From Ceratobasidium sp. AG-K (Eukaryota > Basidiomycota > Agaricomycetes > Cantharellales > Ceratobasidiaceae), in assembly GCA_037039685.1 (NCBI GenBank), contig JAWNGF010000001.1, positions 5,580,001 through 5,644,000 on the forward strand: a stretch of DNA of 64,000 bases, in the 5' to 3' direction. A model generated the notes under the pieces. It was not told the DNA's origin. It worked only from the letters and a program-made list of their open reading frames with translations, and did not search any database. Position numbers and translations under genes: made by a program. Positions within the stretch are counted from its first letter, which is position 1. Every line of letters begins with the position of its first letter. Below, piece by piece: positions 1 through 11,929 of this stretch.

Positions 1-1088
1 CTCGAGGTCAAGTTGTTTATCCCACATGGTGATGAACACGAGGTTTTGGGTGTCACCGCGTGCTTGTTCGATCTGAGCGAGTAAAACGTTAATATCACAA
101 CAATGGACTTTCGTTTCATCGAGCTACTAACCGGGAACGAGTAGACATCGTTGGCCCAAGTCAAGATATCGTTACCGGCAAGCGAAAGCTCGGCCACAAT
201 CGGATCGTTGTGGACCTCCTCTGGCAAGTCCAAACCAAGCGAGTATTCGAGGACAGCTGAGTAGACCATGTCAGTACCGCTAACAATCCGAATCTTGGAC
301 CGAGCAACATACCGAACACCATCTTGACTGCGGATGTTTCTCGGCGCAAATCAATAAAGTCCTCAACGGTTGGGACTTCATCGACAGATCGATTGACGGT
401 TTGCTGGAGGATGGCTTGAGTGTAAGCGTCTGATGCATCCACAAAGCGTTGAATGGTAGCGGGGCTGGCGTTGGCGCGCATTCTGTTGAAGAAGCTGTAT
501 GCAAGCAGTCAATCAACTGAAACCGAGTTGAAATTCATCTCTGCATACCTTTGGAGAGACGCGGCGATCTTGAACTTGGGTGGAGGAGAGTCTGGGTTGC
601 GAAGAACATTCATGGTCACATCAATTGCCATCTTGACTCCCTCGACACTGTCGCGAAGTCCACCCTCATCGGTCATATCATCAAACTAGGGCAAGCGTCA
701 GTATAAGGCTCTATCAACTTGCTTCAAGTGATGCTTACAGCAAACAGCCAAAGGATAAAGTCCATGGCTGGACGAAGGTGCTCCAAGTCGGCATCCGGGT
801 AAGCAAGGGACGCCATGAGAGCGAAGCCAGTGTCAAAGAACTCCTGGCGCTTGACTCCAGTGTGAATCCCTAAAGAGTCGCGTATTTCTTAGATCGAGGA
901 GCCTTGGCGATAAAGAGGAACATACCATAGCTATCGAACCACGCATATGATCCGGCCTCAGCGTCATGCCAGTGAGGGTTAACCTTGAGATCAAAGACTT
1001 CGCCAGTGTAGCCTGAGATATCGGGCATACGAATCTTGGAGGGGAAGGCGGAGCGGTCGATGAGCTTGAGCTTGGGGAATCCAGGCAT
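1..1088 (-). CDS. Class I sesquiterpene synthase, 3' end missing
   Basis: This is a terpene cyclase that would ionise farnesyl diphosphate to a sesquiterpene in the cytosol. Reading from the ATG at 1088, the protein opens MPGFPKLKLIDRS and keeps both metal-binding signatures of the family. The aspartate-rich motif is FDDMTDEG, directly after the intron near 690-738. The NSE triad is read across another short intron as NDVYSF-P-IEQARGDTQ, at about 50-160, with N, S and E correctly spaced. Other introns lie near 872-923, 485-550 and 255-315. The gene runs off the left edge, so only the last helices of the alpha domain are absent. The stretch before the NSE motif (LAGNDILTWANDVYSF) is typical of basidiomycete Cop-like enzymes. 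No P450 or transporter lies to its right, so any cluster would be outside the window. Product specificity cannot be read from sequence. Confidence 0.9.
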
Positions 1089-2000
1089 GTCGAAAATGTA
1101 GAAGTAATGTGGTAGTGGGAAGAGGGACTTGAAAAATGAGCAGAGTGTTAATGATTCAACTGGGACAGACCCCCTGCCTTTTAAGTGTGGGCGGTAGCAT
1201 ATGCAGGTCCAAAAGTACGCTTCGACATAGTTGTTATCCAATAGACCGGCGAACACCCGATCACAGAGAGTGCCCAAGGATCAACGCACGGCATTGTGGT
1301 TCGGTCATGAAACCGTGCTAACCGTTATTTGCCCGCTTTCGTGGAGTCGTCCCCGCAGTACTCCTGCACCCCGCTGGTTTCTCCGATACTGCACACTTAG
1401 ACAATGCGTCATTTCGGTTGGGCCACCCCTGTCCATCGCCCTGGTACCGCCACATGAATTACCCATGCTCTCCTGAGGCTGCGTGCCGGCCGATTGCATT
1501 CTCCAGAATTGATTGACTAGCCGGTAAGCCCGTAGCTCGTCCAGTTTAGACTTTTCGAAGACGGAGATCCTGTTTGGCTCACAATAGAGAGGACAGATCC
1601 AGATGATGGCCTAACCCTGGGCTTCTCGATTAGGCATGATCGTCCTCACTGTTATTGTTGCGCGCTCGTGGTGCCGCGGGAGGCGTTGCCGGTTGGCGAT
1701 ATGTGTATGAGACTATGACATGTACACGGGAACCACGAGCCCTTGCGGCACAATTGACAAATCTAGCCAGCCACGTTGCCCTTACTAGTTAGGCTCGTTT
1801 TGGCTTTCTTTTGTTGTGTCAAGCGATAGGAGTATCTACCAATTGCGAGGGAAGTACGGTTGTAAGCCGAGCATCAAACGGTAGATGGGCGTGCTATTGT
1901 GGTTCGGAGTTGTGCAATCATATTTATCCCACGCCACAAAATCGATTTAATGAGTTACAACCACCAAAAATTCTAGACGAGGTGTATTTTGAAACAAAAT
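1089..2000. other. Intergenic region between terpene synthase and ALG10
   Basis: This stretch must hold the promoter of the terpene synthase and the 3' end of ALG10. I see no open frame with coding character. The only structure noticed is a pair of imperfect inverted words: GCTCGTGGT at 1664-1672 matches ACCACGAGC at 1732-1740, and GTGCCGC next to the first word matches GCGGCAC just after the second. The order of the words does not make one simple hairpin. It could be a worn transposon end or chance. Confidence 0.4.
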
Positions 2001-3853
2001 CTACCACATAAACCGCCCAACGCCTCTTCGTTCCATGTACAGGAAGACAAACATCGTCGCCCAGTTGATGAAACCGTACCAGACTGCCTCAGCCACCACA
2101 GCCTTATTTGGGACAACTGCCTGCAAACGAAGTAGCATGTAGGGTATGAGGAAATAACGCGGCTCAATGAGCGGCGTAGGTAACAGTGTGGGTAACAGAC
2201 AGACGGGCAACAAAAGTGTCTGGAGCAAGGTTTGGTTTTTGCCTATGATAGACGAATCAAAATCAGCGGATGCGGCCCGAACACAATAAAGGGTTTAATC
2301 CTCACCTACTCGAAGGAACCATGCCCACGCACACGCTAAGTAGAGCGGAGATAGTAAGTAAGGCACTGTCCAGTGGGCAAGATAGATTCTACGCCAAACG
2401 TAAAACGTGTAGTGTCGGTTGTCGGCCAGCAGAAAGGGATGGTGGATACTAAACGGGATGAGCAGCTCATTAGACTTGGCAAGGTAAATTCGCTTGAAAA
2501 TCAAAAAAGGCCATACGTGAAGAAATGCACCGATAGCATAATGAGTCCAGTGAGGGCGACGGTGACCATAAATCGGCTTGATAACATAATGTGGGTCGGA
2601 TTAGTGCCGTCCAATTCGGAAGGACCTGGGCCGGTTACCTTGTTCCTCCGAACATACGTCGCATAATCTCCCCGGTGAGACGCCTGATTCCCACCTCCGT
2701 TGATGCCAGTACGGGCAACCCAAATAAGGAGGCGAATGCGACGAAGTAATAGATTTGGGGTACATGGAGGGTAGGTACATGATTTGATTTATCCCCTGTT
2801 ATCCGGTTTAGCGAGCGAATCCGATCCGGGTGCGAGTAGGTTGACTTACCGAGAACAATTCCTCCATTCCAGAATACGAAAGATCCAAAACCCATGGCAG
2901 ATACGACATAAGGCCAAGCAACTTTTAGGATACAAGGTAATACACTCGGAACACTGGACACAATTCTTGGTATGTCGGCTGCACGATGTCAGCTGCTGCT
3001 TGCCGTTCAGGGGTAAAGCAAAGTACATACACAATGAGGCCTCGAGCGCCATCGGATCATACAGTAAAGCTTTGTTGGGGGCGTCCTTGGACATTTGGGA
3101 ACGAATACGCTGTCGCCTCATGTCTTGCAGAATGCCAAATGCTGCAGCATACGCGACCCAAACTATATTGGTTTGTCGAAAGGTGCAGCTGAGGGCGCCC
3201 ACCTGATCGGAAGCAATGATAAGTATCAGACAAACGGGCACGCTATGTTTACGATGCTCACCAGTGCTGCCAATTGGTGGGCGCCCTGTCCGGCAGCCAA
3301 GACTGTTGCTAGCACAAATAATAGGCTGCCGAGTTCCGTGTAATAGAGAAATGAGAAGAACCAGGCGATGGGGAATGCGGATATAACAATAGATTCGATA
3401 GTAGGTTCGAGAAATGACCGAGGAGGGCGGTCTCGGCGGTAGAGTGCCAGACAGTGAGAGATGAGCGGAGGCAACAGCAAGTTCAAAAGTAGGTTGTTCA
3501 TTCTCAAGATAGGAACAGTGCATTTGAACAAAAATATCTTCTTGAGAATGACGGACAATACATAACTTCCCTTGATGTTTAGTGGTACAACCAGCCGTTG
3601 AAAAGACCTGTACTCACAGGCCGGGTGGAGTTGTTAACTTAGGATCCCAGTAGTCCCAATCGCCCCGACAATATGCTTGAGCTTGTGGGATATGGAACGG
3701 CTCGTCCTAATAAAGTGTCCAGTAAGGCATTCCTATTTATTGGATCCTACTGACCATGTAAGGTTCTACCACCAGATCATTGACTTCTTTCGCAACCATC
3801 AGGTTGAATAAACCATACGCGACATACACTATCGTGGTCTGCCGAGTATCCAT
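2001..3853 (-). CDS. ALG10: Dol-P-Glc:Glc2Man9GlcNAc2-PP-dolichol alpha-1,2-glucosyltransferase (ALG10/DIE2)
   Basis: ALG10 adds the terminal alpha-1,2-glucose to the lipid-linked oligosaccharide in the ER lumen, the last step before transfer to nascent glycoproteins. The start at 3853 gives [17 protein letters not shown]. The next exon carries the family signature [13 protein letters not shown] followed by [16 protein letters not shown] (about 3600-3710). Downstream are many hydrophobic segments, including [19 protein letters not shown] and the conserved [15 protein letters not shown] (about 3130-3200). The C terminus ends [14 protein letters not shown]...RRGVGRFMW before a TAG at 2001-2003. 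About ten membrane helices are expected for the family and the hydrophobicity agrees. At least six short introns are needed. It is divergent from RSA4 with only 205 bp between starts, so the promoter is probably shared. Confidence 0.93.
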
Positions 3854-4058
3854 ATTTTTGTAGCTTGTCCGGCAAGTCTACAGCTTTTTATCGTGAATTT
3901 CAGTTGGGTGTGAGAAACTAGGCAGGCCAAACAGTGGAGGTTGGCGTCTGCTGGCATTCTCGCAACAATTGGCAAATACCACAGCGCTTACCTGGATCAA
4001 GAACGCTAACCTTGATGCAGATTGGAAATTAAATTTGTTTGACTTGTATAGCACCACT

Positions 4059-6058
4059 ATGGCTACACGACTACCACCTCCTAAGAGGATCAAACTCGAT
4101 AATGGAGTACCTGTACCTGCTCCCGAGCCAAAGCCTGCTGCTCCTGCTCCGAATGTTGTCGTTCAATTTGTTTCGGAAGATGATGGCAAGCCGCTCGCCC
4201 CCGCAGTGAATATACCTGCAGACTTTGGACGTGATGGGCTAGAAGCAATGATAAACAAACTGGCTGCAAAGGTAGCTATTTCAGCTAATCTATGCTGATA
4301 AACGCTCTAATGCTAGCTCCGTAGGATGAAGAACCGACGCCGTATGCATTTCACGTCAATGCGCCGAGTCCAGGCGACTCCCAAACCACTACTCGGATAA
4401 TCATATCAAACTCCATTCACGCCGATGTCCTGGAAAAGCCAACAAACTCGTACACATCTGAAGATGTTATTACCGTTTACTGTTCTCCCCAGGCTGTATT
4501 CCGTGTGCGACCAGCGACAAGATGTTCATCTACCTTATCAGGCACGTACTTAATATCATATTAACTTTCGGTCTAACTCATTCCTCAAAACCACAGGTCA
4601 TTCATCCGCAATTTTGTGTGCTGCGTTCTCACCAACGGGGAATCTCCTTGCAACTGGGTCAGGCGACAACAACGCACGGTTGTGGAACCTAGACACCGAA
4701 ACTCCGTCGCACACCTTGAGTGGCCATAAGGGGTGGGTTTTATGCGTAGAATGGGAGCCAACAGAAAAGAAACTCGCCTCAGGTGGGCACGACGGGCAGG
4801 TATGTTTGATTATAGCCAGGTGGCTATTCATTGACATTTGTCCAACACAGGTACGGTTGTGGGATCCCAAAACAGGCAAGGCAATTGGGGATGTGTTAAA
4901 GGGCCATTCCAAGTGGGTTACCTCCTTGGCTTGGGAACCGGTGCACATGTACGTCATTGGTTAATTTTCGCATCAGAGTCTCACCAATCCCACAGTAACG
5001 CAATACACCCGCGCCTGGCGTCGTCGTCCAAAGATGGCACAGTACGTATTTGGAATACGGCAAATCGTCGACTTGAGTATACACTTGGAAGTCATACCGC
5101 AAGTGTGAATGTCGTGCGATGGGGAGGTGGATCAGGTAAAGGCGCCTTATACACTGCCTCCAGTGATAGGACGGTAAAGGTATGGGATCCCAATGGTGTG
5201 AGTGCAAGTTTTCTGCTGCCTAAGTAAAGCATACACTAAGATTTACTAGGGGAGATTATTACACACCCTCAAGGACCACGCGCATTGGGTCACTACACTT
5301 GCTCTCAACACTGATTTCGTCCTTCGCACTGGCCCTTATGACCATACGGGAAAATCATCGTCCACCGACGAAGAAGGTAGTCCAGGATCTTGATCTTCTC
5401 CCCTGACTAATACGATGCATTCATTCAGTCCAGTCACGAGCTCAGAAACGCTACAAAGACATTACCACCACCACACCAGAGCTAGTCATCTCCGGGTCTG
5501 ATGATCACACACTCTTCCTCTGGTCAGTATTCGGCCCACACCCGGCCCCAGCATCGAACGAGTCATCAACCAAGGTCAAACCTTTGGCCAGATTGACGGG
5601 GCACCAAAGACAAATAGCACACGTTGCATTTAGTCCTGACGGTCGTTGGGCTGCCAGCGCTGCATGGGATTCCTCGGTTAGACTCTGGGAGGGCCGGACT
5701 GGGAAATTTGTGGCGACTCTCCGAGGGCACGTGGGGCCTGTCTATCGCTTGACATGGTCTGCAGACTCTAGGTTGCTGGTAAGCGCTAGCAAAGATAGCA
5801 CGATCAAGGCGAGTTGAGAATCTCACTTGGTTGGCTTTAGCTGACCGGAGGTTTATATTGGGTTAGATTTGGAACTTGAAAACTAATAAGATAGGGACTG
5901 ATCTACCGGGTCATACCGATGAGGTCTATTGCGTCGATTTTGTTGCGGATAAGATCGTTAGTGGTGGCAAAGACTGTGTTGTTAAGATGTGAGCACGGCT
6001 GTTCTGACTTGACTCGATGTCAACGCTAATTCTGAATTCCAATAGCTGGAAGAACTAG
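4059..6058 (+). CDS. RSA4: Ribosome assembly WD40 protein Rsa4/Notchless
   Basis: Rsa4 (NLE1) is a 60S pre-ribosome factor in the nucleolus and nucleoplasm. The AAA+ protein Rea1/Midasin pulls on its ubiquitin-like N domain. The start MATRLPPPKRIKLDNG is followed by the NLE domain (VVVQFVSEDDGKPLAPAVNIPADF, split here across lines of the exon) with a conserved acidic stretch. A beta-propeller follows with at least seven readable WD repeats: SGHSSAILCAAFSP, SGHKGWVLCVEW, KGHSKWVTSLAW, GSHTASVNVVRW, KDHAHWVTTLAL, TGHQRQIAHVAFSP, RGHVGPVYRLTW and PGHTDEVYCVDF. The last exon is reached across a split codon and encodes only IWKN before TAG. About nine introns of 45-60 nt are needed. The insert after the fifth repeat (NTDFVLRTGPYDHTG) is typical of Notchless and separates it from generic WD40 proteins. 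Confidence 0.93.
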
Positions 6059-6163
6059 TCGAGCTTACTCATATATATTATACTGCACATTGCATCTGAT
6101 GTATACACGATTTAAAACCAAGCGATCGAGTCCGTAGCACCGAGAAAAGCATGCGATGAAAAC

Positions 6164-9053
6164 TCAAACATCAAAAGCCTTGCTCTTCCAACCCTTCTTA
6201 CGTCGTTCGATATTACGCCTCTCCTCCATCCTTTCCGCGGCGCGTGCCGCCTTATCCTTCGTATCAATCACGGCCTCTTCAGTGTCGTGTTGTACCTCCG
6301 CCACTCCATTGGCCACATTTTCGGTCGCGTTCTGTACGTCGTTGACAGCGTCCCTGGCTCGCTCTGCGACCTCTGGAACTTTTCCTCCATCGTCAGGGCC
6401 ACCCAATCCAGGCAGAATTTGTTCAGCCACACCGACCGCTAAAACGGTATCCGACTCGGGCTGCGCCTCTGTCGCGGGTTGATGTGTTGTCCTAATGACG
6501 CCCTTGAGAGTTACTTGCGTTTCAGTCTGTGGCTCGGGTGGCCCTCCCTCATCTTCGCCTTCGTCCTCATCCTCATCTTCATCCCTAGACTGCTTGCCCG
6601 GCGACTGTGCACTCTGGCCCTTGAGGAACGCACTCCACCAATCCCATATCCCAGGCTCGCCATCCAGACCGTCCGCTCTCCCGTTGGCGCTCGACTCTTC
6701 TTTTGCCTGTGCATACACCTCGCCCAATTTTCGATCTAGGGCTTCCAATCCCCCTTTGATAGATTGGGAGAGCGCCATACGCACCCCAGCACGGACAATA
6801 GGACCAAGGAGTGGTTGGGCACAAGCATTCAGCAGCCAGTGATGGGTGCGTTCCAGGGTGAAGCTGAGCCCAGGGATATCAACGGTAGCAGATCGAACGC
6901 GGAAGAATGACGGAGGGGGGTTGTCTGAGTCGGGAACTATAGCAGTATGTGCAGAAGGATCAAGGTCGGTCTCGAGCGCCACGTCTAGATTCATCCCTTG
7001 CCCCACTGTTGATTCGTGCCCAACATCGATACTCAGCAGCCCGTTATCGCGGTAGCCGAGCAATGCCGTCTTGAGGTGAACAAAATAGGCAATTTCGTGT
7101 GCAGTAATTCGGAGGCCATCGATGTGCATACGCAGCACGCTGTCCCCTTCTACGACCCAGTCCCTTGCTCTACGGCCACCCTCGGACGCAGCAGCATCGC
7201 TCCCCGTTACCCTAATCTCGCTCCAGTTTTCAACCCGAACGTGGTCGGGTACGAAGGATGGTGCTCGGAAGGTTACGTCGTCCACGACCGCATCCAGAGC
7301 GTCACTTTTGAGTTCGACCCGTGGCAACGGGACCGCCTTGAGGACCGCTAGTACCCGAGGGAGGAACCAACCTATGGCGTCACGCCACAATTCCGCGCGA
7401 ATCTGCCCCCAGGCTACTTTGCGAACAGATTCTACACCCAAGGCACGTGTGTGGGCACCAAGAGCGTCAATAGCGCCAACCAGCTGTTGCGTGGCAGTGT
7501 CTTGTTTCAGGTGATACGACAGCGCATTCGCCTCCGCTGATGCCTGTTGAAGATCAGCGCGCCATGGAGGTTTGCTGTTGAGGATGGCTTTGGTACGATC
7601 GTAGAGTTCGTCGAGCTCCTCGCGCGCTGCAGGCGTGGTCAACCACCCAGGTGTTTCGAGAGCCTTATTAAGCCAGAGTTTGGAGTCATGTAATAGATCC
7701 GAAACTCCACTCGTTTCGTCGCTAGAAAGGTCTGCGAGGAATTTCTTGATTGAGTCGGCCAAGGGGAGAGACTGTAGCCGCCTGCAAACCGCTCCAGCAG
7801 GATACGAAGGTCGCCCAAAAGTTGCTTGAGATGTGGGTCAGTTTCGATAATTGGATCGATAGACGCAGACGGTTCGACAGTCGATTCGGCGGCTGCGGAT
7901 TGAGCGGCCGCTACAGCAGAGCCCGTAGCTTGTGCGGTCATGTTCGCGTATTTTTCACATAAACCGACGATCGTCCGCAGCGAAGATTTATATGCCGGAT
8001 TGCTTTGTGCTTGCTGGACAATCTAGGAAATGAAATGAATTAGTCGGTTGAATATGTCATGGTCGCAAATCACTCACAGCCTCGACGCGCTCCACGATCG
8101 TTTGTTTAACTCTATCCGGGGATTCTTCAGTGAGTCTCTCTTCAATTACATGCTTTTTCATCTCAGCCTCTCTGAGCGCATTCTCCAGATCCTCCCTGAC
8201 TGTGCCGTCGATTTGTTCTGCTTGCTTCATAGCGTCTTCCACAGTGATATCTCGCCCTTCGTGTGAACTGGGCCGAACAGTCTGTTCAACGTTTTCAGCT
8301 CGGGTCTCGACATAAGCAGCCACCGCTGCGACGTCAGATGCTGTATCAGCTAGGATCTGCCGCGTTGTGATCAAAACGTCAGAGATAAGGAGTCGAAAAG
8401 CAGACGAGGTCAAGAGAAGCGACACGAGTGTGCGAAGCGAGGTGGCGAGAGATTGCGAGTCGTCTGCGAGCTCCCCTTGGTCGACTGTTGGAACATCGTT
8501 AAGGTGGTTTACTAGGTTAGGCGATACGTCAGTTCCTGTGTTGTAGAAGTTTATATTACTGACCTGCTGCATCCACATTGATATCCAACTTGCTCTGGTT
8601 ATGCCAGTTGGCATCGACCTGTACGGGAACAGCGCTCATCAAGCGGTATTGCCATATGACGTCTTGGATCAAGTTGTCGTCTAGGTTGTTACTCTCTTTA
8701 GAGTCCATCCTACACTTAAGAGGACAAATGTACCCACTGTTCTTCTCCATTCCAATCCTGGCTACCGCTTCGACAATCGCCCTCGCGTCCAATACCAGCA
8801 GTCGACCATGAGAACTAAGTAGCCCTGTCGCAGAGTTTCCGACCTTGAGGATATCAGAAGACAATAAAGAGTTCAACACAGCGTCGAGCTGGGCTTGAGT
8901 AGGCATCTTTCCAGCTCTGAATGCGCCCAGTGCATCCGCCGCCTTGTCCCAGGCAGCTTTAGGAGGAACATACTCTGTCGGCTTGGGAAGTAGCGGCTCT
9001 CGCTCACCCTCTGCGGGGCGACGACGACCACAGCACGAAGAACAGCTACCCAT
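6164..9053 (-). CDS. HAM1-like (DUF5923/HAM1 N- and C-domain) protein
   Basis: This is a large fungal protein of unknown biochemical role. I assign it to the HAM1-like family from its layout: an all-helical N part, then a region PLPRVELKSDALDAVVDDV, and a C part HHWLLNACAQPLLGPIVRAG...IKGGLEALDRKLGEVYAQ that resembles the family C domain. The start at 9053 gives MGSCSSCCGRRRP. That fits N-myristoylation at Gly2 with palmitoylation at Cys4, Cys7 and Cys8, so a peripheral membrane location is likely. An acidic run (EDEDEDEGEDEGG) and Gln/Glu-rich tail precede the end KSKAFDV. Introns lie near 8570-8500, 8080-8025 and 7770. The gene is convergent with RSA4, 105 bp away. The BPI-like or lipid-binding idea for this family is inference. 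Confidence 0.65.
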
Positions 9054-9085
9054 GGTGGCTGGCCAGATACAATTGTGCGGTCATA

Positions 9086-9093
9086 TGACGTCA
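9086..9093. promoter_or_regulatory. Perfect CRE-type palindrome TGACGTCA
   Basis: The eight-base palindrome lies 33 bp upstream of the HAM1-like start codon. It is the consensus site for ATF/CREB bZIP factors, which in fungi include stress regulators of the Atf1 class. Its placement between the TATA-like box and the ATG is unusual, so it may act as a downstream promoter element. Binding is not shown. Confidence 0.4.
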
Positions 9094-9112
9094 ATTATTC
9101 GTACAGTCACGT

Positions 9113-9137
9113 GGGGATCGAGGGGGGAGGGAGGGGG
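9113..9137 (+). other. Potential G-quadruplex tract
   Basis: Four runs of three or more G separated by loops of 5, 1 and 1 bases fit the G-quadruplex rule. The tract lies on the strand opposite to the HAM1-like gene, within its 5' leader or core promoter. Confidence 0.45.
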
Positions 9138-9144
9138 AGAGAAA

Positions 9145-9151
9145 TTATATA
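9145..9151 (-). promoter_or_regulatory. TATA-like box of the HAM1-like gene
   Basis: The minus strand reads TATATAA about 92 bp upstream of the ATG at 9053, a normal spacing for a fungal TATA promoter. Confidence 0.4.
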
Positions 9152-11813
9152 GCGCTACAATAACACATTGTCTAACCGCGCATTCGCGGTACAAGGCACA
9201 AGTGACAATCCGGGAAGGGGTACACAGGAGGTAAAAGATATACAGGAGAGAATAAGCGGGAGGCCGGTCATAGACCGGGTGTGACAATCAGAGGTCATAG
9301 GTAACAGGCAGCATAGCGCACACTCGAGCGAATCACGTGGGGATCGAGTCGAGGTTCCGTTGATCAATTTGATCAGCAATGGTCGTTCTTGAGTCAAGCA
9401 CAATGGCATGCTACAAGTCGTTACCGCACCACCAGGGTACCTAATTCACCAGATGTGCGTACAGCAAGCTTGTTTCCTTAATGTCATGAGCTCGAGTTTG
9501 GACTGGGTCCGCGCTGAAGCTAGTTACTCAGATCCACTACGAGACCCTCTCTGAGATTCCGGTCACAGCCCGTTTGCTCTCCATAGTGCAGGCATCTAGC
9601 CCGGAAGGATACAGTGTGGAGCTTATCATTAACGCCGTGCGACGGCGTGCTGACACTAGTTTATCCAATAAACTCTGGGAGCAAGGCCGATTTTACTAAA
9701 CTCCTCGGAACTCGGCCGCAATCCTCCCTGCATACCCCAACCTTATGCACCCGCACCCAATTGATTAAACTTCGATTCAGAATTCATTTATTTTACGTTT
9801 TATCATTGACTCGCAACATCATAACCGACGTCATTCAACACTTACCCTGGAGAAGCACCCTCACGCCTCACCGTCAATCCCCCGCGTCCGGCCGATTGAC
9901 ACATCGCAAATGATCCAAACGCGAAGTCCTGAGTAGCCGCATATCGGTATATCAGCCAGACATCGAGCGGTATATTTTTGGGCAACATGCTCACAAACCA
10001 ACTACGAAATCCGACCCTCGGGCGAACGAGAGCGGAAAGCGCAGACACCTCGGTCCACATATACAAGCGGCAAACGAAAAACAGCATCCGCCTCGCAATT
10101 GCATGCTTCGAATTCGCTTCGCTGTCTGGATGGCCCAGTTCTATTTTTGCAACTGGATTAAATACTGGGCAAGTTGCTTCCGTTTAGGCAGTGCGCGTTT
10201 GAAAGCAAGCGTGACTGCATACAGTCACTCGGGCTCTTAGACCTGTCTGGTCTGGTGGAGCATCATGGGGTCACCTTCGCAATTCCGTAACGTACAGGGA
10301 TCGTCGCCGTACGGTGTGTGAGGTCGTGGATTTCGGCTTGGCGCCGGTACGCATGGCAAGGATAAAATTAAATTAAACCTATGTGGCACCGGCTCGGGCG
10401 GTGCGGACCTTTGCGTTGTTTCAAACTACCTCAGCGACGCGCCCGGAATTTCCGAAGCTAGGAACCATTGACATAATTAGACAACCGGAGGGACTTCTTG
10501 TTCGTCCAGCGCTCGCACCTCTGGTGGCAACGAAGCCAAGTCTCAGTTATATGCGCCCACAGCTCATATGCCGACATGCGTCGGACAATTACAAGGTTGA
10601 TCCAACGTTGTGTAGTCAAACGACCTTAAGGACCGACCGGGTAGGTCACAAGACCTCCAAAAAAGGGAAACTTCGTGAAAGGGCGGTCAGGTTTAGGCTT
10701 GGAAGGTACCTCGGATCGCTGAACTGTATGACGCTCGATGGGACCTAGACCGGTGCCATCAGTCTGTGGATTTTTTCGAGTTTCCGGTGTGTCCCCAACA
10801 CACCCTCCGACCAAGGCCGACCTCGGGCGGATTCGGCCTGTGGGACAAAAATTAACTCTCGTACGTGGTCTTGTTCGAGCCGGACGCTGCGGCCTGGACG
10901 TGGCACTGCAGGTGGGGAAGGCGCTGTGGGGGTGGAGGGGGAAGACATTCGCGTATGTTGTGCCACCAGTATCCGAAGTGGAAGGTTAGTAATGCACACA
11001 AGCGACATTCAAGAGCCCCGATGAATACTATTCAGGTGCTACGCATGTAGAGCACCCGCCCACGCCCGGCTGCGACGGACTCGTGAGTTCTCTCGTGTCG
11101 GATAGACTCGCGTTCCCCGGGTCACGGTCACGATGCCTAAACGGGACATATAGTTGTGTTTTTGCTAGTGGCTGGTAACGAGCGATAGTATTGGTTGATC
11201 GAGGTTATGTACCGGTCTAAAATTTCGTGTAGCGTGGCAGAAATGATGCGTGATGTATGGTGTGCTTGGCTGAGAGAATTCGGCGAGCACACGATGATGT
11301 CGACATCCAGGCCGATTCAGCCACTACTCGCACATGTTCTCGGCGATTGAACGGATGGTCAACAACTTCTTAAGATTATGTTCACTCGGAAGAGCTAGAA
11401 ATAGCTACACAACGTTGCCAAGAATGCAAGGCTCTGGCAGCGCAGCAAAATAACCGTATTATGGATATATGCTGATAGAAGAGGATCTACGGGCCGTATT
11501 ATGCGCATAGTGCGGGTGGTATCCCCAAGCGGATCTCGATCCGAAAGACTTTGTGGGGGATAGGAATACTGCCTGCAACGGCGGAGATATTACGGCCCAG
11601 CTTAAATGACGCACCGGCGAGCGTGACCAGCAACCCGGTGGTGAGCTCGAGCCCAAAGACGTTCTTGAGAACAGTCAAGCCAGCACTGGCATTAGTCGCT
11701 CGGGCGGTAGTTCGGCGAGTGGCCAGGAGGAGCTGAAACGTAAACGAGGTATTTGCATCGGGTTACTGTCACGATGGATGTCACGTCAGGTGACACACGG
11801 TTCCGTTCGTCCA

Positions 11814-11820
11814 TATAAAA
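11814..11820 (+). promoter_or_regulatory. TATA box of the small protein gene
   Basis: TATAAAA lies 110 bp upstream of the ATG at 11930. Just before it, at 11780-11793, is the inverted pair GTCAC/GTGAC around TGACGT-like sequence. Confidence 0.5.
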
Positions 11821-11929
11821 TGGGCTCGTACTGCCGCCCAACAGCTTTCAAAAGCAGTCCCTCTACGACCGCCGTTTTGAATTGGTTCCAAGCCTACCTG
11901 TCTAGCTCCGTGCGTATCTAGCCGCCATA

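Larger units (their letters stand above)
9054..11929. other. Gene-poor 2.9 kb intergenic region
   Basis: I find no complete gene here. The region includes the HAM1-like promoter at the left and the promoter of the small protein at 11930 on the right. A 16-base direct repeat (TCACGTGGGGATCGAG) occurs at 9107-9122 and 9333-9348. Short perfect hairpins occur at 10211-10228 (GTGACTG with a CATA loop) and 10786-10804 (GGTGTGT arms). On the minus strand an 87-codon frame without Met is open from about 11760 to a stop at 11499-11501. It reads plausibly (for example LTVLKNVFGLELTTGLLVT) but has no recognisable relative. It may be a worn gene fragment. No terminal inverted repeats or transposase were seen. 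Confidence 0.5.

Noticed and set aside
10211..10228. Perfect 7-bp hairpin GTGACTG with CATA loop.
   Set aside because: Too short to call a terminator or transposon end; no associated gene or target duplication.
10383..11008. Several overlapping frames around 10.4-11.0 kb as a possible gene.
   Set aside because: No splice pattern, domain or consistent strand; the translations look random.
11390..11410. A 15-base match to the loop of engineered guide-RNA scaffolds (AGAGCTAGAAATAGC).
   Set aside because: Only the GAAA-loop hairpin matches. The rest of the scaffold is absent, so it is chance.
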